A model generated the notes under the pieces. The model saw only the letters and a list, made by a program, of their open reading frames with translations. It was not told the DNA's origin and made no database searches. Positions 54,576 through 63,132 of a DNA stretch of 64,000 nt are shown piece by piece (the first letter of the stretch is position 1; each line of letters begins with the position of its first letter). Origin of the DNA: Nostoc sp. HK-01. Lineage in GTDB: Bacteria; Cyanobacteriota; Cyanobacteriia; Cyanobacteriales; Nostocaceae. Made by a program: the position numbers and the translations under genes. The stretch is taken from contig AP018319.1 of the NCBI GenBank assembly GCA_003990705.1, forward strand, positions 186,001 to 250,000. The letters are read 5' to 3'.

Positions 54576-54983
54576 TTAATTCTCGCTTGCTGCCTCCATT
54601 CTCCTGCCGTTCGATTTGCTGCTATTTAACCTCTGTTTAATTGTGCGAGTAGAAGCGACGAGTATCTTCACTATTTCATCAGCTTCTTGAAGTAACGGAT
54701 AAAATTTAGATTTCTCTACAACTTCAGACTCAATCAAAATTTCTAGCCAGTACTCAGTTTCTCGTGCTTCTTTTAAAGCAATTTCCATCTTGTGCAAAAA
54801 ATCTTTATCAGACTGAGCCGACCGCGACTCTCGTACATTTGCACCAATACTCGTTCCAGAACGTAACAGTTGCTTTGATAATGTGCGGCATATCCCTGGC
54901 TTTTCATCCAAAAAGCTGCAAGCTTTAATAATTCGGATGGCAAACACCTTACTTTTACCAACAATTCCCACATTTTTATCCAT
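54576..54983 (-). CDS. S23/four-helix-bundle protein (23S rRNA intervening-sequence type)
   Basis: A 135-residue helical protein. I-C-R-T-L-S-K-Q-L-L-R-S-G-T-S-I-G-A-N-V-R-E-S and F-L-H-K-M-E-I-A-L-K-E-A-R-E-T-E-Y-W-L are the family signature; the rest is coiled four-helix bundle. Such genes occur inside 23S rRNA intervening sequences and as free-standing genes in many bacteria, with unknown role. Here no rRNA is near; the gene lies between inverted CCGACCT repeat arrays. The 20 C-terminal residues (N-G-R-R-M-E-A-A) are extra. Confidence 0.88.
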   Translation of the reverse strand: MDKNVGIVGKSKVFAIRIIKACSFLDEKPGICRTLSKQLLRSGTSIGANVRESRSAQSDKDFLHKMEIALKEARETEYWLEILIESEVVEKSKFYPLLQEADEIVKILVASTRTIKQRLNSSKSNGRRMEAASEN

Positions 54984-55006
54984 ACTTGCACCTATTCCAC
55001 ATTCTT

Positions 55007-55040
55007 ACTTCCGACCTCCGACCTCCGACCTCCGACCTCA
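55007..55040. repeat. STRR array, right arm of inverted pair around S23 gene
   Basis: TACTTCCGACCTCCGACCTC and two more CCGACCT units. The arm is inverse to 54511-54537 over about 27 bases with one or two differences, so the S23 gene and about 500 bases are bracketed by inverted repeats. Confidence 0.8.
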
Positions 55041-55150
55041 AACCATCATACCTGATCCCGTTCGCAACACAAAATAAGTATCCCTTATCTTATCTACGAT
55101 ATTATCTACGATTAAAATTTACTTATAAATACTCTTCAATTATTTTGTAT

Positions 55151-55192
55151 TGTGACTTACACCATAAATTGTCCGTAACGGACAGCTTATGG
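55151..55192. repeat. Left end of the compact Tn7-like element
   Basis: TGTGACTTACACCATAAATT then GTCCGT, AA and CGGACAGCTTATGG: one inverted and one direct copy of the 14-bp putative TnsB-binding site, forming a palindrome. It ends just before the tniQ stop at 55193. Confidence 0.75.
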
Positions 55193-56032
55193 TTAAAAAT
55201 CATCCAAAGTTTGATTCTTAGGCGGCAGAAACTGAGACGGTTCGTTAGCAACTAGATCCTCGACATCATCAAACCACATACACTGCCATGTCAGTTTGTC
55301 TCTGCGATGAGAAGAAACATCTCCCATTAACAGATACTGCCATGAATTTTCTGAGTTTTCTGTCACTACCTGTTCATCAAGGTTTTGGTTGATTCCAAAA
55401 TCACCTAACCAGAGATGACAGCTTGAGCAATATCCTGGGCGAGAACACCTAGTCAACGTTGGAAATTGCTGATTACAGTGAAGACAATGCTCAATCAGAG
55501 TTTGATGTTCGTGATGGGGGCAAAATTTGATTGTGTTGACTAACCATAGCAGTGGGTTGTAGATTATTCGATTCTGGGTACGCCAACTGCCATAACACAA
55601 TGGACACCAAGCTTGATACAAGCGCAGAAAACTAGACTCAAAGGTCAAACTTGCCCATTTTAGGGGTGACAAATTAGTCAAATCTTGGCGTAAAGTTAAT
55701 TCCTCAAGAACCTGAATTAAAGTTGTAGCAAAAATACCTTTGATTTCATTTGCAGCTGCTAAGGAATAATGAATTCCAAAAAAATTATTAATAATGTCTG
55801 TGGGGCTTGTCTGAGACATTCTTCGCTCCATTAAGGGGAGAATCTTAGACAAAATTAACTGTTCTGTAGTAGTAGAATGATATTCAGCAAGACGAGCTAC
55901 ATACCCGCTCAAGCTTTCCACGTAGATTGTACCAATGCCAATAGGTTCCAAAGGGAACAATCGGCTACGCTGTGGCATGACTGGTTTTTCTAAATTCCAC
56001 AACCCGTCATTAGTATAAGAATTAACTAACAT
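55193..56032 (-). CDS. tniQ: TniQ/TnsD family targeting protein
   Basis: A 279-residue protein. The N-terminus L-E-P-I-G-I-G-T-I-Y-V-E-S-L-S-G-Y-V-A-R-L-A-E-Y-H matches the TniQ opening (S-L-x-S-Y-L-x-R-L-A). Zinc-finger pairs follow: C-P-L-C near residue 142, C-P-H-H near 170, H-C-L-H-C, then C-S-R-P-G-Y-C-S-S-C. TniQ proteins link target recognition to TnsC. At 279 residues it is of the short TniQ class, smaller than TnsD, and lacks a long DNA-binding C-terminus. Its start overlaps tnsC by 11 bases. Confidence 0.88.
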   Translation of the reverse strand: MLVNSYTNDGLWNLEKPVMPQRSRLFPLEPIGIGTIYVESLSGYVARLAEYHSTTTEQLILSKILPLMERRMSQTSPTDIINNFFGIHYSLAAANEIKGIFATTLIQVLEELTLRQDLTNLSPLKWASLTFESSFLRLYQAWCPLCYGSWRTQNRIIYNPLLWLVNTIKFCPHHEHQTLIEHCLHCNQQFPTLTRCSRPGYCSSCHLWLGDFGINQNLDEQVVTENSENSWQYLLMGDVSSHRRDKLTWQCMWFDDVEDLVANEPSQFLPPKNQTLDDF

Positions 56033-57158
56033 CTAGATTAATCCCTACAGTATCTCTTTTAGCTTGACGCTTTCCAACACGACCCCTTTTCACAGGTGGC
56101 TGGCTTAAATCTTCAGGTGCTAAAGTTTCCATTTGGGTTCGGCTTTGAGTTCCTACCTCGTCCTGCCATCGCTGTTCTCCAGCTTTTGCCTCTTGTTGAA
56201 TTTGTTCACGTCGTGCTTTCGAGTATTCGTTATGTTGAATATGCTGCCAACTCAAGGACATAGCATTTTCTGCCAGCGCAGTTCTTAAAGCTCTTGTTAA
56301 CCAAGTTTTGAGGATACTAATACAACCCAACGAATAATCTAAAAGATATTCGTACTTTTCTACCAGAGGTGGTTCTTCAATTAATGGTAAGTGTGTTTGG
56401 AATGTTTGAAGTATCCGAATAAATTCCGTTACATCTTCTTTACTATCTGAACAATAGCGAGGCAGATGAATATCGTCACTGCGTCGGCTGACTTGACCAC
56501 TAAGGTGGCAACAGTTCAGTAAATCATAAGTACCAAATAAAATATGTACAGTACCAGTAACATTGGCGATAGATTTTATCCAGTTCATCTGATGTAGCAT
56601 TTGCTTCCCACCAGCCAACATCAGTAGATGTTGAGCTTCGTCTACCATTAGTGCTGTCAGTTGATGATGCCGCATCGTTTGTTCTAAAGCACGACGTACA
56701 ATATCAGAACTTTTGGAAGCGAAGTATGTATTGGAACCAATTGCATGATTTTGGAAATTAACGTTACTGTTCTTAGTGCTTAAAGTTACTGAAAGATTAT
56801 CCAGAGATTCTAAAACCCTTAAGTAATAATCTTTATAATTAAACTTTCCACCTTCTGCTGGAATTGCTTCTATTCCTGCGACTGGAATTTGACAGGTATT
56901 ATGGCTCATGGATATTAATGCCTCTTCCAATAACAGCTTTTCGGCCCGCAACCTTAAAGTTGTTTTGCCCACACCAGCCGGCCCAACAACAAATAGAACA
57001 CAAATATCTGTTGGTTGTTGAAGATTCATTAATAAAGCATCTAAAGCTTGCCTTAAACGTAAATGCCCAACTGTAATGCTATGAAAATAGTTCAGTCGCT
57101 CTCTTGAGGATTTTGTTAGGAGTTCTTGTGGAAATGGACGTTGAAAATTCATTACCAC
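56022..57158 (-). CDS. tnsC: TnsC/TniB-like AAA+ transposition regulator
   Basis: A 378-residue AAA+ ATPase. Walker A G59-P-A-G-V-G-K-T66, Walker B L-T-A-L-M-V-D-E-A-Q-H-L-L near residue 190, sensor-1-type V-H-I-L-F-G-T-Y-D-L, then R-R-S-D-D-I-H-L-P-R-Y. In Tn7-like systems TnsC couples TniQ-bound target to TnsB. The C-terminal 70 residues are charged and basic (K-R-G-R-V-G-K-R-Q-A-K-R). It overlaps tnsAB by seven bases and tniQ by 11. Confidence 0.88.
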   Translation of the reverse strand: MVMNFQRPFPQELLTKSSRERLNYFHSITVGHLRLRQALDALLMNLQQPTDICVLFVVGPAGVGKTTLRLRAEKLLLEEALISMSHNTCQIPVAGIEAIPAEGGKFNYKDYYLRVLESLDNLSVTLSTKNSNVNFQNHAIGSNTYFASKSSDIVRRALEQTMRHHQLTALMVDEAQHLLMLAGGKQMLHQMNWIKSIANVTGTVHILFGTYDLLNCCHLSGQVSRRSDDIHLPRYCSDSKEDVTEFIRILQTFQTHLPLIEEPPLVEKYEYLLDYSLGCISILKTWLTRALRTALAENAMSLSWQHIQHNEYSKARREQIQQEAKAGEQRWQDEVGTQSRTQMETLAPEDLSQPPVKRGRVGKRQAKRDTVGINLDVS

Positions 57159-59884
57159 AGCTCCTGTTGAGAGTAAGGTTGGATTTGCCTGGGATTGATT
57201 TCTTGAGCCTCTAATTTATTTGGCGGGGTTAGTTCTTCTGTAATATTGTTTTTAATACTGGCTAAATCTTCTTTAATAATCGATTGTGCTTGTTTCACTC
57301 TTTCAGAAGCTACAATTTGACGTACCCCAGTTGCTGCCAAATCTCGCAGTCTTTGTAGTTGTAAAATCTCTTGAGCTTCGGCTGATTCTAAATACTGTGC
57401 AAGTTCATTAGCTCTAATTGTTATTCTCTGGTTATACTGCTTTTTCTGCTGACGTATTTCGATACTAGCAAGCCGAATTTCTCGTTCAGTACGTCCTTGT
57501 AATGATGAATAATGTTGTGAAATACAACGCACCCAAGCATTTTTCACATAGGCATAAGCCGTACCTACATCCCAAGGATCATATCTAATAGGTACTTGGG
57601 TTCCTTCAATTTCAGGATGGATAAAACAATCATCTATTGACCAGTAGTAAATGTGGTTAATTTTTACCCCAAGCTTTGGTATAACTTTGGCAGTTCCTTT
57701 TGAAGTTGAGGGCAATGTAAAAATTTGGAAATTTTCATCATTAACAATTCTTTGACTAAAGCGCATTCCACTTTGAGTTAGACCATTTTCAAACACAACA
57801 CATGGTGCTTGTCCGAGTGCAGGATGTTCTCTTTGGTCATAAATTACATACACATATTCACAAAAATATTCATATATTTCTGGCAACGTCCATACAGCTT
57901 GCGTCTTTGGATTATTCGTCTTATTTACTAAGCGAATTTGTTTTGTAATTTGGGTATTCCCTTTCAGGTTATAGAAAAATTCAGTATGACTAGTGCCAAA
58001 AAAACGCTCAATTATTGAACCAAATCTAGGACTAGCCACAGGGCGTTGTTTTTTTATACAACCAAATGCTGCTAACAGAGTTTCAAAGTAAATACTGCCA
58101 AATTCTATACCATTATCTACTACCAAAGTTTCTGGGAACCGTCCTAATCTCTGCACACAAATTCGTAGCACCATCATGCAGGAGCGATAGGACGGCGGGT
58201 CAAATGTTAAATAGATAGCTAAAATACGTCGTGAGAAAGCATCAATCAAAACGGTTGCCCAAGGTCTACCCAAACAACATCCTGTCCTTTGGCAAACTAA
58301 CTCAATATCTAACTCGGTATGGTCAATGTGGCAAATTTCAAATGGACGGCTTCCGTGGCAAGGTGTCGAGAACTTTAATTCATGATAAAACGAGCTTTTC
58401 TGATAAGCTGCCCGCGAACCTTGCCTTTTACGGGTTTGTCTATGATCTGCTCTACTGTTGATGCGCTTGTAAAACGTAGTCCGACTGGGGCAAGGGTCTG
58501 TTTTTCCCGCTTTTTCCCATTCTCTTGTCAGAATACCGTAAGTTGTCAGTTTATTTCTCTGCTTGAAATTTTCGTAATGCTGCTCAATAATTTTATCGAT
58601 GAACTCCCATGTTTGAGGTGAAAATCGCTCAATGCGATTTCCTTTGTCTTTACGATTTGGCAGCAAACCAACGTAACCCCAGCCTAAAGTTTCCTCTGCG
58701 GCATAATATTTGGCTTTCCATCTGCGAATTGTGCGCTCAGATACAGGACTATTTATTGGCATTATTGGCGGATCTCTATGCAGATATGGCTCAATAATTT
58801 TGGAGCGGTAGTTCGCCACGGCTAAGTCTTCTGGACTGGCACATTTTAACTGTTCCCAAATTTCGACTGATTTTATTCCTTGAGCTTCAATGCCAGTAAT
58901 TTCTTTTTGTGCAATTAGTGTTTCAAACTCTGTATGGCTTAACCCAACTAGATGATTTTCACCTTGTAAGACAATTTTTTTCTCTCCAATCTGAATTACA
59001 GATAAACTTTTTCCATCCCAGAACACGGTTGCACCAACTGCTACATCAATTTGTTGCCCGCAAGCAACTCTAGCAGCCGCCTTTTTAGACATAATTAAGT
59101 TATGTGCTTCTGCTACCTGCTGGTTACTAAACAGATGAACTTTTTCTGGTTCACTCAACGCTAAGGCTTCTAAGTCTACATATAACTGCTTTGTTGCAAT
59201 CAAGACATAAATATCATCTACCCAACTCGTACTTGTTGATAAAAGTAATTGTTTCAGGGTCATCCCCGGATTAGCTGTAACAGACTCAATAATTCTTGTC
59301 TTTGCCTCTGGATTAACTATATTCTCAGGGTTCAAGTAAGCCCTGAGAAACTGATGGTTGCTGTAAGCAATCCAGTTTATTTCCTGATCTGTACGAAGGT
59401 GATAGTAAAGCCCCAATGATTGAACTTTAGTTTCTGCCGGTGGAGCCTGCCACTTACCATTTTCGTTTTGTTGATACCTTGTGGGTTGTTTCTGAGCCAG
59501 TGTCACAAGACGTTCGTTAGTTTTCCATTCTTCAAACCCTGCACACTTATGCCGAATTACCAAGAAATCAGGAGTATGGCTTGTCACCACCCTACGTCCG
59601 CTTTTCGATTCAAATGATAGGCTTAAACGAACTGGCTGGTCATAATACTCCAGAACATCTTCGTCGTTTTCATACTCTACAATCGCTGGCAGCTCTACTT
59701 TATGGGACTCAAACTGAATCGTTTTTCCCATTTTCTGGCTTGGATAGCTACCACAAACATTTTTCGCCCCGCCACCTACTTTCCTTACAGGCTCCGAACA
59801 ACGGATTTGTTGCACAAACTCTTTTGTCGTCTGTGCTAAACCGAGCCGATGACACCATTGTTCAAATTCTTGGTCACTGAGCAT
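57152..59884 (-). CDS. TnsA-TnsB fusion transposase
   Basis: A 910-residue protein combining two Tn7 functions. Residues about 60-125 are the TnsA endonuclease: V-E-Y-E-N-D-E-D-V-L-E-Y-Y-D-Q-P, H-T-P-D106-F-L-V and E119-W-K121 (the D...ExK nuclease set), for 5' cleavage. The TnsB part has helix-turn-helix regions (about 385-470) and an rve/DDE core: H-I-D521-H-T-E, V-V-D590-N-G-I-E-F and I-I-E626-R-F-F, with the canonical D-(35)-E spacing. Such a fusion gives cut-and-paste without a separate TnsA gene. Start ATG 59882-59884. Fused TnsAB occurs in cyanobacterial Tn7-like elements, some of them CRISPR-associated. Confidence 0.93.
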   Translation of the reverse strand: MLSDQEFEQWCHRLGLAQTTKEFVQQIRCSEPVRKVGGGAKNVCGSYPSQKMGKTIQFESHKVELPAIVEYENDEDVLEYYDQPVRLSLSFESKSGRRVVTSHTPDFLVIRHKCAGFEEWKTNERLVTLAQKQPTRYQQNENGKWQAPPAETKVQSLGLYYHLRTDQEINWIAYSNHQFLRAYLNPENIVNPEAKTRIIESVTANPGMTLKQLLLSTSTSWVDDIYVLIATKQLYVDLEALALSEPEKVHLFSNQQVAEAHNLIMSKKAAARVACGQQIDVAVGATVFWDGKSLSVIQIGEKKIVLQGENHLVGLSHTEFETLIAQKEITGIEAQGIKSVEIWEQLKCASPEDLAVANYRSKIIEPYLHRDPPIMPINSPVSERTIRRWKAKYYAAEETLGWGYVGLLPNRKDKGNRIERFSPQTWEFIDKIIEQHYENFKQRNKLTTYGILTREWEKAGKTDPCPSRTTFYKRINSRADHRQTRKRQGSRAAYQKSSFYHELKFSTPCHGSRPFEICHIDHTELDIELVCQRTGCCLGRPWATVLIDAFSRRILAIYLTFDPPSYRSCMMVLRICVQRLGRFPETLVVDNGIEFGSIYFETLLAAFGCIKKQRPVASPRFGSIIERFFGTSHTEFFYNLKGNTQITKQIRLVNKTNNPKTQAVWTLPEIYEYFCEYVYVIYDQREHPALGQAPCVVFENGLTQSGMRFSQRIVNDENFQIFTLPSTSKGTAKVIPKLGVKINHIYYWSIDDCFIHPEIEGTQVPIRYDPWDVGTAYAYVKNAWVRCISQHYSSLQGRTEREIRLASIEIRQQKKQYNQRITIRANELAQYLESAEAQEILQLQRLRDLAATGVRQIVASERVKQAQSIIKEDLASIKNNITEELTPPNKLEAQEINPRQIQPYSQQELW

Positions 59885-60224
59885 ACAAAAATCCGTAATT
59901 TTCGGACTGTTTATGCTTGAATAATTAACTTTCGGTCACTTTATCATTACAAAACACTAGTTTCACTGTCCGGCTACTAAACGTAATAATCTGCTTTTTA
60001 ACTTCTACTGCGGACAACTTATGGTTTTAATAACGGACAGCTTATGGTGTAAGTCACAAGTTTTATGTCGGTTTGCAGACTAAATGAAATTCGTGCGGAC
60101 TAAGTGAAATTTGTGCGGACTAAATGAAATTTTGTTGCAGACTAAGTGAAATGCGTTTCATATCACATAATCTTTAAAAATACCCGACTTCAAGCCGCTC
60201 AAGTCCGGGAAGAGCAGGTTCAGC
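59885..60224. other. Gene-free junction of two Tn7-like ends
   Basis: 59885-60058 is the right end of the compact element: CGGACTGTTTATGC near 59903, CGGACAACTTATGG near 60011, CGGACAGCTTATGG near 60034, then GTGTAAGTCACA. Bases 60059-60065 (AGTTTTA) separate it from the next element's TGT at 60066. From 60066 begin the end repeats of the second element. No gene is seen here. Confidence 0.7.
60074..60153. repeat. Four 20-bp-phased end repeats (putative TnsB-binding sites)
   Basis: TGCRGACTAARTGAAATK occurs at 60074-60091, 60094-60111, 60114-60131 and 60136-60153, spaced 20, 20 and 22 bp, all in one direction. Such phased direct repeats characterise Tn7-type ends. They are unlike the CGGACAGCTTATGG sites of the compact element. 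Confidence 0.88.
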
Positions 60225-60881
60225 TTGGCTAACCCAGCTAGAAAAATAACTAACTCCAACAGCAAGAAAAACATTGGTCTGTTTTCCAGCCTGAAAATGC
60301 AGACAGGTATATGGTATGAGTCCCTAATTGAGAGGGATTATATGTACCTGCTGGAAACCGACCCAGATGTGCTGTCGTACCACAGCCAGCCATTGAGTAT
60401 CTTTTACAGGTTTAATCACCGTCAACGACGCTATACTCCTGACTTTTTGGTTGAAGGCAGGCATAAAAAGTTACTTGTCGAGGTCAAACCAGCAAGCAAA
60501 GTAAATTCTGATAAAAATCTCAGTTTATTCCGAGCGTTCGCGCCCATCTGTCAAGAGAAAGGTTGGGAATTTGTTGTAGTTACGGATGCAATGATTCGAG
60601 TTCAGCCACAGTTAAATAATCTCAAACTTCTTTATAAATATGCTGGTGAACCGTTAAGCATCAATAATACCCTAGACTGCTATCAGTATTTTCAAAGGCA
60701 GGTTTCAACATCGATAAAAACTGCTCTTTTAGATTTAGCTCCTAAGCAAATTAGTATAAATATTTTGTTGAAATTAATTTTTCTAGGATTCCTGAAAACT
60801 GACTTAAGGCAACCTATTAGTTCAAATAGCCCAATCTATATAAATCAAAAGGCACTTTCTCTACTGGAGTTTTCTATATGA
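60225..60881 (+). CDS. tnsA: TnsA endonuclease
   Basis: A 218-residue protein starting at TTG 60225 (AGAGCAGG upstream; the next Met is residue 25). The nuclease core is W-Y-E-S-L-I-E-R-D-Y (E32/E36), S-Y-H-S-Q-P-L-S-I, Y-T-P-D73-F-L-V and L-L-V-E86-V-K88-P. This is the TnsA D...ExK fold that cleaves 5' ends of the transposon. A TnsC-contact C-terminal part follows (F-V-V-V-T-D). Its end overlaps the tnsB start by four bases. Confidence 0.9.
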   Translation: MANPARKITNSNSKKNIGLFSSLKMQTGIWYESLIERDYMYLLETDPDVLSYHSQPLSIFYRFNHRQRRYTPDFLVEGRHKKLLVEVKPASKVNSDKNLSLFRAFAPICQEKGWEFVVVTDAMIRVQPQLNNLKLLYKYAGEPLSINNTLDCYQYFQRQVSTSIKTALLDLAPKQISINILLKLIFLGFLKTDLRQPISSNSPIYINQKALSLLEFSI

Positions 60882-63128
60882 GTAGGGTAAAACTATTTCA
60901 AGGGTTACACTTTTGGTTGAAAGGTCGAGAGTATACTATCAAACAAAGATTAACCGATGGTAGCTTTCAAATTTGTGATGTCGTAACAGAGAATGTATCC
61001 TGCATATCCCAAACTGATTTAATTCAGTTATTTTTCAAGGATGAATTAAAATTTGAAAATCTTCAAGCTACTACAAAAGCAAATAAAAAAGATTATTGTG
61101 GCGCAGATTTTACACAAATCCCTTTAGATTTAAAGCAGGAAGCCCTAAGAAGAGAACAATATACACTTGCTGTGTTAGAGAAAAATGATAGCAGGCGCAC
61201 CAAAGAATTCCTCTGCCCAATCATAGAAGAAACATCTCAAAAAATTAATGATTCTCATCCGCCAAGTTACATTACACTTTATCGTTGGCTAAAAGGTTAC
61301 GAGTATTCAGGAAAAGACATTCGCTCACTAGTACCAAATTATAGAGGTCGTGGAGATTATCGACCAAAGTTACAAGCTGAAGTCAATGAAATAGTAGAAA
61401 AAGCCGTTAAAAAAATTTATCTAACTCCATTTAGAGCCAGCGTAGATGCCGTTTATGATGAAGTGGTCGCTAGCCTTGAACAAGAAAACAAATTTCGAGA
61501 AGAAATTGGATTAGAAAAATTAAAAATTCCGCATCGGACAACCATCTATCGCTCTATTTCTAAACTAGAACCCTATGAAAAAACCAAGGCTAGATATGGT
61601 TCTAAAAATGTATACTGCAAGCCAAGAATCTATGCGAGTAACTCGTCCTTTAGAAAGAGTAGAGATTGACCATACAAAACTACCATTTTTTGTAGTGGAT
61701 GATGAAACTCGATTACCAATAGGAACTCCTGCATTAACTTCTGCTATCGATAAATATTCAGGTGTAGTTGTTGGTTATTATCTAAGTTTTGAACCTTTTA
61801 GTTCATTGAGTGTGATGCAGTGTTTGCTCAATGCCATTCGCCCTAAAGATTATGTTAAACGTAAATTTCCTCAAGTAGAGCATCACTGGACTAGCTATGG
61901 ATTAATGGAAACACTGGTAGTCGATAATGGTAAGGAATTTTATAGCGAACACTTTAAGGATGCTTGTAGCCAGCTTCAAATTCATATTCAATATACCCCA
62001 CCTAAAATGCCTTGGTATAAGGCAGGGGTTGAAAGATTTTTTGGGATGTTAAATACCAAAATATTGGTAGGTCAACCTGGATACTTCCTTTTAGAGTTTA
62101 CGCAGCAATATGATTATGATCCTAAAAAAAATGCTGTGGTTTCATTTGATGCCTTACAAGAAATGATTCATATATTTATCATTGATATTCATAATCAAGA
62201 TGCTCATCCAGAATTTAAATGTCCCCGTTCTGAGGTTTGGGAAAAAGCATTATTAGAATATCCACCTGCATTACCACCTTCACATAAGGAATTAAGGGTT
62301 TTGCTAGGACGGATTGAGAAACGAGTTATTTCTATAAAAGGCATAGAGTTTGAGGGACTTTATTACAATAGTCCTGAACTTGTCCAGTTACGTGCTGATT
62401 TGGAAAAATCAGATAAAAAAAGCAGTTCGAGTAAGCGATTCACAGCGAAAGCGACCATTAAAGTTGACCCTCTCGATTTATCGAGTATCTATGTTTTTGA
62501 CCCAACTTGTGACAATTTTATAGCCATACCTGCTGTATCTTATGCTTATACTCAAGGACTGTCTCTATGGCAACACAAAGTGATAAAGAATTTGGCAGCA
62601 ATTGAGTACAAAAAAGTAGATATTGTTGCCCTTGCTTTAGCTAAAAAGAAAATTCAAGAAATAGTAGAACGAGAATGGCTATTAACTAAAAAAGGTAAAA
62701 CTCGTTCGGCAATGGCTAGGTGGAAAGGTATAGGAAGAGAAGGATTTAACAGGGATCAACCGGAAAATACTATAACAGAAACAACATTAAATACTAATAT
62801 TAATCACCTGACAGAGGAGGAATCTAATAATAGTCCAATGGCAGGCATATCCGACATTGGTAGCGCTTTTAATTTATCTGAATCCTCACAGATTAATGAG
62901 AAAGATACTGATAATTCATCCTCTCAAGTTGAGCCAAATCAAGATTTATATCTAAATTCTACTGACAGTAACCTAAAAATTCAAAAAAAGCGAAAACATA
63001 CCCGAAAGCAACAATCTTTATCTCAAGTTGAGCAAACAGTTTCTATTAATGAAAAAACGGTGGATGAGTGGAAGCCAGATTTATCTGGATGGGATATTAG
63101 TATAGGTTTACCAAATCCGGAGATATAA
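60878..63128 (+). pseudogene. tnsB: TnsB transposase, frameshifted
   Basis: The 5' frame (60878-61669) ends after K-A-R-Y-G-S-K, where a run of five A (61604-61608) is the likely switch to the +1 frame that continues M-Y-T-A-S-Q-E-S-M-R-V-T-R-P-L-E-R-V. The second frame carries the rve core: V-E-I-D-H-T-K, L-V-V-D-N-G-K-E-F and A-G-V-E-R-F-F, with Asp and Glu 36 residues apart (D-35-E). A Ser/Thr/Asn/Glu-rich tail of about 130 residues ends with W-D-I-S-I-G-L-P-N-P. Total about 750 residues, normal for TnsB. The break may be a real mutation, a sequence error in the A run, or recoding. Confidence 0.85.
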
Positions 63129-63132
63129 ATCT

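Larger units (their letters stand above)
55151..60058 (-). mobile_element. Compact Tn7-like transposon (TnsAB-TnsC-TniQ, no cargo)
   Basis: Both ends carry the same inverted sequence TGTGACTTACACCATAA followed by a TGTCCG block: 55151 rightward, 60058 leftward (TGT...ACA ends as in Tn7). Subterminal repeats CGGACAGCTTATGG and variants lie at both ends. Between them are only three leftward genes whose ends overlap (57152/57158 and 56022/56032). The length is 4908 bp, leaving no room for cargo or Cas genes. The flanking bases (TGTAT left, AGTTT right) do not form a 5-bp duplication. Confidence 0.8.

Noticed and set aside
55151-60058. Type V-K CAST
   Set aside because: V-K systems lack TnsA and require Cas12k; here TnsA is fused to TnsB and no Cas12k fits within the element.
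60074-60153. Four phased repeats as a mini-CRISPR
   Set aside because: Only 2-4 bases separate 18-bp repeats, far too short for spacers; the position before tnsA fits transposon end sites.
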